A stretch of DNA of 8,309 nucleotides. It comes from Bacteroidales bacterium (lineage in GTDB: Bacteria; Bacteroidota; Bacteroidia; Bacteroidales; UBA932). The notes under the pieces were generated by a model. It saw only the letters and a program-made list of their open reading frames with translations, ran no database searches and had not been told where the DNA came from. The position numbers and the translations under genes were made by a program. The stretch spans positions 1 to 8,309 of the forward strand of contig JAFYIK010000158.1 of assembly GCA_017538685.1 (NCBI GenBank). Direction: 5' to 3'. Below, piece after piece: positions 1-4,899 of the stretch (position 1 is its first letter; each line of letters opens with the position of its first letter).

Positions 1-43
1 GATACCGGTTCAGCGTATATGTAGATAAATGAACGCGTTGCGT

Positions 44-74
44 TTTGTAATTTCGGAAATTAGTCGTATCTTTG
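44..74 (+). promoter_or_regulatory. Bacteroidota-type promoter for the rplC operon
   Basis: TTTG at 44-47 (-33 element) and TATCTTTG at 67-74 (-7 element, consensus TAnnTTTG) are separated by 19 bases. This is the standard arrangement for the Bacteroidota primary sigma factor. Transcription would start a few bases after 74, leaving a leader of roughly 55 bases before rplC. Its position directly before rplC implies that the ribosomal operon starts here and not at an upstream rpsJ. The spacer contains a perfect 6-1-6 inverted repeat, AATTTC-G-GAAATT (49-61), which may be chance or an operator. Confidence 0.8.
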
Positions 75-77
75 CAG

Positions 78-98
78 CCCGCCAAAATACGTGGTGGG
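78..98 (+). promoter_or_regulatory. Small hairpin at the 5' end of the rplC leader
   Basis: CCCGCCA (78-84) can pair with TGGTGGG (92-98), giving seven pairs including one G-U around a 7-base loop. It sits at or just after the predicted transcription start. It may stabilise the 5' end or take part in autogenous control, since ribosomal protein operons are often regulated through leader structures (L4 does this in gammaproteobacteria). No known Rfam leader is recognised, and the rest of the leader is A/T-rich and looks unstructured. Confidence 0.4.
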
Positions 99-134
99 AT
101 ATATAGTATTTATTATTAAACAATTAACAAACCA

Positions 135-761
135 ATGCCTGGATTAATTGGAAAGAAAATCGGAATGACTTCCGTTTTCGGTGCCGAGGGAAAGAATATT
201 CCATGCACCGTTATCGAGGCTGGTCCGTGCGTTGTTACGCAGCTCCGTACAGTAGAAAAAGATGGTTATGCCGCTGTACAGCTCGCCTATGACGAAACCA
301 CAGATAAGCACGCCAGCGCGCCTCTTCAGGGGCACTTCAAAAAGGCAGGAACCACTCCTAAGCGCAAGCTTGTCGAGTTCAAGGCAGACTTCGCAGGAGA
401 GCTAAAACTTGGCGACACTCTCACGGTCGCGGACGTTTTCGGTGAAGGCGTTCCTTTCGTGGATGTGGTCGGCACATCGAAGGGTAAAGGCTTCCAGGGC
501 GTTGTCAAGCGCCACGGATTCGCCGGTGTAGGCGGTCAGACCCACGGTCAGCACAACCGTCTTCGTCACCCCGGTTCTATGGGCGCATCCTCATGGCCGT
601 CCCGCGTATTCCCCGGAATGCGTATGGCAGGACACATGGGTTGTGACCGTGTAAAGGTTGAAAACCTTGAAGTTCTCAAGGTCATCCCTGAGAACAATCT
701 CATCGTTGTTAAGGGCTCCGTTCCCGGAGCTAAGGGTTCTTATGTAATTGTGGAGGCTTAA
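135..761 (+). CDS. rplC: 50S ribosomal protein L3
   Basis: Large-subunit ribosomal protein that binds 23S rRNA early in assembly and reaches the peptidyl transferase centre with a long loop. The 208-residue product has the family length. It starts with the typical [12 protein letters not shown], contains the [15 protein letters not shown] segment (residues 115-129), and has the conserved extended loop rich in Gly, His and Arg (about 131-168, including THGQ and [15 protein letters not shown]). The start ATG follows an A-rich leader without a Shine-Dalgarno sequence, common for the first gene of a Bacteroidota transcript. It is the first gene of the operon. rplD begins four bases after its stop codon. 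Nothing suggests damage. Confidence 0.98.
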   Translation: MPGLIGKKIGMTSVFGAEGKNIPCTVIEAGPCVVTQLRTVEKDGYAAVQLAYDETTDKHASAPLQGHFKKAGTTPKRKLVEFKADFAGELKLGDTLTVADVFGEGVPFVDVVGTSKGKGFQGVVKRHGFAGVGGQTHGQHNRLRHPGSMGASSWPSRVFPGMRMAGHMGCDRVKVENLEVLKVIPENNLIVVKGSVPGAKGSYVIVEA

Positions 762-765
762 GAGT

Positions 766-1392
766 ATGGAACTTTCAGTTTACAAAATCGACGGTAAAGA
801 GTCCGGAAAGAAAGTCGCTCTGGACGAGAAAGTTTTCGGTATCACTCCGAACGACCACGCAATTTATCTCGACGTAGTGCAGTACCTCGCCAACCAGCGT
901 CAGGGTACCAGCAAGTCGAAGGACCGCAGCGAGAACGCGCACAGCACCAAGAAACTCGGACGCCAGAAAGGCGGCGGTGGTGCACGTCACGGTTCTCTGA
1001 AGGCCGGTATTTTCGTAGGCGGCGGCACCATTCACGGTCCGAAACCTCGCAACTATTGGCACAAGCTTAACAAGAAGGTCAAGAGCCTCGCACGTTGCTC
1101 CGCCCTTTCTTACAAGGCAGCCGAAGGCGCCATCACTATCGTAGAGCCGTTTGCAATGGAGGCTCCCAAGACCAAGGAATTCGCCCAGATCCTGACTAAC
1201 CTCAAGGCCGGCGACCGCAAGGTCCTCTTCGTCCTCCCCGCAAATTCGGACAACATTTTCCTTTCATCCCGTAACCTTCCTTACGCGAACGTTATTACTG
1301 TTGACGAGATCAACACCTACGCCGTGATGAACGCGAACACTCTCGTTCTCGTCGATGGCGTGCAGGACGTTCTTGCATCGAGGGTCAAATAA
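766..1392 (+). CDS. rplD: 50S ribosomal protein L4
   Basis: Large-subunit protein that lines the polypeptide exit tunnel; in some bacteria it also represses its own operon. The 208-residue product begins MELSVYKIDG. It has the long basic, glycine-rich tunnel loop at about residues 45-98 (GRQKGGGGARHG, then GGGTIHGPKPRNY), followed by the alpha/beta globular part ending LVLVDGVQDVL. The ATG at 766 is preferred to an in-frame TTG at 748. The TTG would add six non-family residues inside the end of rplC, and the ATG has a Shine-Dalgarno match (TGGAGG, 751-756) at good spacing. Whether L4 regulates this operon cannot be told from the sequence. Confidence 0.98.
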   Translation: MELSVYKIDGKESGKKVALDEKVFGITPNDHAIYLDVVQYLANQRQGTSKSKDRSENAHSTKKLGRQKGGGGARHGSLKAGIFVGGGTIHGPKPRNYWHKLNKKVKSLARCSALSYKAAEGAITIVEPFAMEAPKTKEFAQILTNLKAGDRKVLFVLPANSDNIFLSSRNLPYANVITVDEINTYAVMNANTLVLVDGVQDVLASRVK

Positions 1393-1404
1393 AACTGACA
1401 AGAG

Positions 1405-1695
1405 ATGGGAATTATTATTAAGCCAATCGTTACAGAGAAGCTGACGGCTCAGGGCGAAAAGTTGAACCGTTACGGCTTTGTGGTAGACCGCAAGGCGAAC
1501 AAGCTTCAGATCAAGGAAGCAGTCGAGACTCTTTACGGAGTGTCGGTTGCAGACGTCAATACAGTCAATTATCACGGCAAGAGAAAACAGCGCTACACCA
1601 AGTCCGGTCTTCTCCGCGGCCGTATGAATCACTTCAAGAAGGCCATCGTGACCCTTGCAGGTGAGGATAAGATTGATTTCTACGCTAACATCTAG
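1405..1695 (+). CDS. rplW: 50S ribosomal protein L23
   Basis: Large-subunit protein at the exit of the peptide tunnel, the docking site for trigger factor and the signal recognition particle. The 96-residue product has the family length. It opens with MGIIIKPIVTEKLTAQGE, contains YGFVVDRKANKLQIKEAVETLYGV (the conserved alpha/beta core), and has the basic RNA-binding loop GKRKQRYTKSGLLRGR at about residues 59-74. It lies 12 bases after rplD and 15 before rplB. No clear Shine-Dalgarno sequence precedes its ATG, so translation may depend on flow from rplD. Confidence 0.98.
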   Translation: MGIIIKPIVTEKLTAQGEKLNRYGFVVDRKANKLQIKEAVETLYGVSVADVNTVNYHGKRKQRYTKSGLLRGRMNHFKKAIVTLAGEDKIDFYANI

Positions 1696-1710
1696 TAGGA
1701 GGGAAGAACA

Positions 1711-2535
1711 ATGGCAATCAGAAAATTCAAACCGGTAACCCCGGGTCAGAGGAACAAGGCTATCAGCTCTTTCGAAGAGATCACAACCAACAAGCCTCAG
1801 AAGTCGTTGCTCGAGCCTCTTAAGAGGACCGGCGGACGCAACAACACTGGTCAGATGACTATGCGTTATATCGGTGGCGGACACAAGAAGATGTACCGCA
1901 TCATCGATTTCCTTCGTAACAAAGACAATATGCCTGCGACGGTTCTTACCATCGAGTACGATCCTAACCGCAGCGCACGTATCGCTCTAGTTCAGTATGC
2001 TGACGGAGAGAAGAGGTACATCATCGCTCCCAACGGACTTTTGGTAGGACAGACTGTCGAGTCGGGCAGCGGAGTCGCTCCCGAGGTCGGCAACACTCTC
2101 CCTCTCAGTGAGATTCCGGTCGGTACTATGGTTCACGCGATCGAGCTTCGTCCCGGACAGGGCGCCGCAATGGCCCGCTCAGCCGGTACCTTCGCTCAGC
2201 TGGCAGCCCGTGAGGGCAACCACGCCATCCTTCGTCTCCCTTCGGGCGAGACCCGTATGGTGCTGGTCAGCTGCCGCGCAACCATCGGTGTCGTTTCAAA
2301 CACTGACCACAACCTCGAGTCGTACGGTAAGGCAGGTCGCAGCCGCTGGCTTGGCCGCCGCCCGCACAACCGAGGTGTCGTTATGAACCCGCACGATCAC
2401 CCGATGGGTGGTGGTGAAGGTCGCGCAACGGGTGGACATCCTCGTAGCCGCAAGGGTCTCCCTGCAAAGGGCTACAAGACTCGCAACCCGAAGGCAGCTT
2501 CCAACAGGTTCATCATTGAAAGAAGAAAGAAGTAA
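1711..2535 (+). CDS. rplB: 50S ribosomal protein L2
   Basis: One of the most conserved large-subunit proteins, needed for subunit association and peptidyl transferase activity. The 274-residue product starts [14 protein letters not shown] and has the OB-fold and SH3-like RNA-binding domains (about 60-200, including RYIGGGHKK and [12 protein letters not shown]). The C-terminal signature HPMGGGEGR spans 230-238, followed by GGHPRSRKG. Met in place of the His of HPHGGGEGR is usual for Bacteroidota. Residue 228 is His, where the motif normally reads NPVDHP. A very strong Shine-Dalgarno sequence, AGGAGGG (1697-1703), overlaps the region just after the rplW stop and should give high initiation. Confidence 0.98.
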   Translation: MAIRKFKPVTPGQRNKAISSFEEITTNKPQKSLLEPLKRTGGRNNTGQMTMRYIGGGHKKMYRIIDFLRNKDNMPATVLTIEYDPNRSARIALVQYADGEKRYIIAPNGLLVGQTVESGSGVAPEVGNTLPLSEIPVGTMVHAIELRPGQGAAMARSAGTFAQLAAREGNHAILRLPSGETRMVLVSCRATIGVVSNTDHNLESYGKAGRSRWLGRRPHNRGVVMNPHDHPMGGGEGRATGGHPRSRKGLPAKGYKTRNPKAASNRFIIERRKK

Positions 2536-2556
2536 TCGGAATAAACAATTGAGATT

Positions 2557-2829
2557 ATGAGTCGTTCATTAAAGAAAGGTCCATACATCCAGGAAGCACT
2601 GGAGAAGAGAGTTCTTGCTATGAATGATGGTAGCAAGAAAAAAGAGGTGGTCAAGACCTGGTCCCGCGCCAGCATGATCTCCCCTGACTTCATCGGCCAT
2701 ACTATCGCTGTTCACAACGGAAACAAGTTTATTCCGGTTTATGTAACTGAGCAGATGGTCGGTCACAAACTCGGAGAATTCGCTCCGACCCGCACTTTCC
2801 GCGGACACGCAGGTAACAACAAGAAATAA
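2557..2829 (+). CDS. rpsS: 30S ribosomal protein S19
   Basis: Small-subunit head protein that works with S13 near the A-site tRNA and the 16S rRNA head. The 90-residue product is a normal S19. It begins [18 protein letters not shown] and contains [23 protein letters not shown]. It ends with the conserved stretch [19 protein letters not shown]. It lies 21 bases after rplB and 10 before rplV. There is no strong Shine-Dalgarno sequence before its ATG. Confidence 0.98.
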   Translation: MSRSLKKGPYIQEALEKRVLAMNDGSKKKEVVKTWSRASMISPDFIGHTIAVHNGNKFIPVYVTEQMVGHKLGEFAPTRTFRGHAGNNKK

Positions 2830-2839
2830 GGAGTAAACA

Positions 2840-3256
2840 ATGGGAGCTCGTAAAAGACTTATGGCTGAAAAGCTCAAGGAGCAGAAGAAAGCCACCGCTA
2901 TTGCAAAGCTGAACGATGTGCCTACATCTCCTCGCAAGATGCGTCTTGTTGCAGACACCATCAGAGGCGTTGAGGTTAACCACGCACTCGATCTTCTTAA
3001 ATTCTCGAAGAGGGAGGCATCCGGCCGTCTCGAGAAACTTCTCAAGAGCGCTATCGCAAACTGGGAAGCGAAGAACCCGGAACTGTCGAAAGAACTGGAC
3101 AACGGTAACGTGATCGTCAAGTCGATCATGGTGGGCCCCGGCCGCACGCTGAAGCGCATCCGTCCTTGCCCTCAGGGTAGGGCCGGCCGCATCCGCAAGC
3201 GTTCGAACCACGTCACCATCGTCCTCGATGTCAAAAAACCAGTAGAGAACAAGTAA
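2840..3256 (+). CDS. rplV: 50S ribosomal protein L22
   Basis: Large-subunit protein that contacts all 23S rRNA domains; its beta-hairpin narrows the exit tunnel and is the site of macrolide-resistance mutations. The 138-residue product carries the Bacteroidota N-terminal extension starting MGARKR, then the core signature [17 protein letters not shown] (27-43). The tunnel hairpin is at about 100-122 ([20 protein letters not shown]), followed by [17 protein letters not shown] (2828-2833) is a good Shine-Dalgarno sequence that overlaps the rpsS stop codon. rpsC starts one base after its own stop. Confidence 0.97.
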   Translation: MGARKRLMAEKLKEQKKATAIAKLNDVPTSPRKMRLVADTIRGVEVNHALDLLKFSKREASGRLEKLLKSAIANWEAKNPELSKELDNGNVIVKSIMVGPGRTLKRIRPCPQGRAGRIRKRSNHVTIVLDVKKPVENK

Positions 3257-3257
3257 T

Positions 3258-4007
3258 ATGGGACAGAAAACTAATCCTATCAGCAACCGTATCGGTATCA
3301 CACGTGGTTGGGACTCTAACTGGTGTGGTGGAAACTATGCGGAGAAGATCGCGGAAGATTTCGAAATCCGCAAGTATCTGGGCAGCCGCCTCGCAAAGGC
3401 CAGCCTCTCGAGGATTATCATTGAGAGGACTCTCAAGCTCGTCACCGTCACTATCTATGCCGCACGCCCCGGTTTCATCATCGGCAAGGGTGGCTCGGAT
3501 ATCGACAAACTTAAGGAAGAGCTTAAGAAGGTCACAGGCAAGGACGTCCAGATCAACGTCTATGAGGTCAAGAAGCCCGAAGTGGACGCCAACATCGTGG
3601 CAGACTCCATCGCTCGTCAGATCGAGGGTCGCGTCAGCTACCGCAGGGCCATCAAGATGGCTGTTGCGAACACGATGCGCGTAGGCGCAGAAGGTATCAA
3701 GGTGCAGATCAGCGGCCGCGTCGGCGGTGCTGAAATGGCCCGCAGCGAGATGTTCAAGGAAGGCCGTACGCCTCTCCACACATTCCGCGCCGATATCGAC
3801 TACGCACTTGCAGTCGCAAGCACGAAGGTCGGTGCCCTTGGCATCAAGGTCTGGATCTGCAACGGTGAGAAGTACGGAAAGCAGGATCTTACTCCTGCCG
3901 CCGTGGCTGCCGCCAATGCCCAGGCATCCGGCGCTCCCCGTCAGGGTGGTCGCGACCGTGGCGGACGCCGCGGAGACCGTCGCCCCCGCAGGGACTCCGG
4001 CAAGTAG
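3258..4007 (+). CDS. rpsC: 30S ribosomal protein S3
   Basis: Small-subunit protein at the mRNA entry channel, with helicase and proofreading roles. The 249-residue product begins [14 protein letters not shown]. It has a type II KH domain with the IIGKGG loop (GKGG at 76-79) and the conserved C-terminal S3 domain (about 115-212, including [12 protein letters not shown] and [11 protein letters not shown]). A low-complexity Arg/Gly/Asp tail (about 225-249) follows, as is common in Bacteroidota. Its ATG sits one base after the rplV stop, so translational coupling is likely. It is the last ribosomal gene here: a terminator follows where rplP would normally begin. Confidence 0.98.
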   Translation: MGQKTNPISNRIGITRGWDSNWCGGNYAEKIAEDFEIRKYLGSRLAKASLSRIIIERTLKLVTVTIYAARPGFIIGKGGSDIDKLKEELKKVTGKDVQINVYEVKKPEVDANIVADSIARQIEGRVSYRRAIKMAVANTMRVGAEGIKVQISGRVGGAEMARSEMFKEGRTPLHTFRADIDYALAVASTKVGALGIKVWICNGEKYGKQDLTPAAVAAANAQASGAPRQGGRDRGGRRGDRRPRRDSGK

Positions 4008-4022
4008 TTTTCCTCAGGAAAA
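4008..4022. repeat. Short palindrome after rpsC
   Basis: TTTTCCT and AGGAAAA form a perfect 7-base inverted repeat around a single C, starting at the base after the rpsC stop codon. The spacer is too short for a good RNA hairpin, so if it matters it would more likely be a protein-binding palindrome. It may be chance. Confidence 0.3.
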
Positions 4023-4034
4023 TGCTTATATTTA

Positions 4035-4074
4035 CAACCGGTTTCGCACCAAAGCGGGGCCGGTTGTTTATTTT
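4035..4074 (+). terminator. Intrinsic terminator of the ribosomal protein operon
   Basis: CAACCGGTTTCGC (4035-4047) pairs with GCGGGGCCGGTTG (4054-4066) in a 13-pair stem with three consecutive G-U wobbles and a six-base loop, ACCAAA. The T-rich run TTTATTTT (4067-4074) follows at once. This is a convincing rho-independent terminator, 28 bases after the rpsC stop and only 12 before the next start codon. Some read-through into the thioredoxin gene is possible. Confidence 0.85.
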
Positions 4075-4086
4075 AAGAAGGATAAT

Positions 4087-4899
4087 ATGAAGAAATCATT
4101 TTTTATCGCAGTTCTGGCGGCCGTGATGATGGTCGCCTGCTCCAGCGGCACCATCGAGGAAAGAAAAGCGCAGTTCCAGAAGGGCGTCCAGGCTCTGGTT
4201 ATGGAGTACAACGAGGCTTGTATGGCGGTGGATGCGGACAGTACCCTTACCGGTGAGCAGAAAGAGGCTAAGTATAAGGCAATCGATGATAATACTGATG
4301 AGAAGTACAAGGCCCTCTGCCTGAAGACCATCAAGAAGAACCGCGACAACGAACTCGGCGTGATGGTTCTCAAGGAAGTCTACACCGAGCTCAAACCGGA
4401 AGTGGCTGAGAAATATATCAAGATGCTTTCTCCCGAAATGCAGGCGGACGAGTCCATCGTGAAGATCAGTGAACACCTTGAGGCTTTGAAGAAAACCGCA
4501 GAGGGCAAGCCTTTCACAGATTTCGTGGTGGACGGCGTGAAGTTCTCCGATTTCGTGGGTCAGGGCAAATACATCCTCGTGGATTTCTGGGCAAGCTGGT
4601 GCGGCCCCTGCAAGAGGGAAATTCCCAACATCAAGCGCGTCTATGAGACCTATGCCGGCGACGATTTCGATGTGCTGAGCGTGGCGGTCTGGGACGATCC
4701 TGAGGACACGAAGCGCGCGGCTGAGGAACTCGGAATAGTCTGGAACCAGATTATCAACGCCCAGACCATCGCTTCCGATGCCTACGGCTTCAATTCCATC
4801 CCCCAGATTATGCTTTTCGGCCCGGACGGCAGGATAGTGAAGAAGGGTCTGCGCGAAGGCGCGATCGAGAAGGCTGTCAAGGAAGCCCTTGGACGTTAG
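4087..4899 (+). CDS. TlpA-like thiol-disulfide oxidoreductase lipoprotein
   Basis: A predicted membrane-anchored lipoprotein of 270 residues that would reduce or rearrange disulfides outside the cytoplasm. A lipoprotein signal peptide (residues 1-17, hydrophobic core FFIAVLAAVMMVA) ends at the lipobox Cys18. Residues 20-145 are charged and mostly helical with no clear family. Residues about 146-268 form a thioredoxin fold with FWASWCGPC (CxxC at 172 and 175) and the cis-proline loop (Pro239, in NSIPQ). Bacteroidota homologues often have a DUF4369 beta domain in front; here that part is missing or replaced, leaving only the helical linker region. The ATG at 4087 is preferred to upstream in-frame starts inside rpsC because it begins the signal peptide and has a GAAGGA ribosome site (4077-4082). 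The gene overlaps uvrC by 11 bases. Substrate unknown; a cytochrome maturation or oxidative stress role is only a guess. Confidence 0.9.
   Translation: MKKSFFIAVLAAVMMVACSSGTIEERKAQFQKGVQALVMEYNEACMAVDADSTLTGEQKEAKYKAIDDNTDEKYKALCLKTIKKNRDNELGVMVLKEVYTELKPEVAEKYIKMLSPEMQADESIVKISEHLEALKKTAEGKPFTDFVVDGVKFSDFVGQGKYILVDFWASWCGPCKREIPNIKRVYETYAGDDFDVLSVAVWDDPEDTKRAAEELGIVWNQIINAQTIASDAYGFNSIPQIMLFGPDGRIVKKGLREGAIEKAVKEALGR

Noticed and set aside
1..43. Tail of an upstream gene, such as rpsJ
   Set aside because: All three forward frames reach a stop within 30 bases, and none of the short peptides resembles the end of S10 or another known protein; too short to call.
748..765. Earlier TTG start for rplD
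   Set aside because: It adds six residues foreign to L4 and would overlap the Shine-Dalgarno sequence that serves the ATG at 766.
1264..1884. Minus-strand open frame over rplD-rplW-rplB
   Set aside because: It overlaps three certain ribosomal genes and matches nothing known.
4008..4034. Promoter for the thioredoxin gene (TATATTTA at 4027-4034)
   Set aside because: The last base of the -7 box is wrong, the spacing to a TTTT-type upstream box is short, and transcription would start inside the terminator stem. It remains possible but weak.
3727..4086. Upstream extension of the thioredoxin lipoprotein into rpsC
   Set aside because: The extension would read rpsC out of frame and bury the signal peptide in the middle of the protein; the ATG at 4087 is clearly right.
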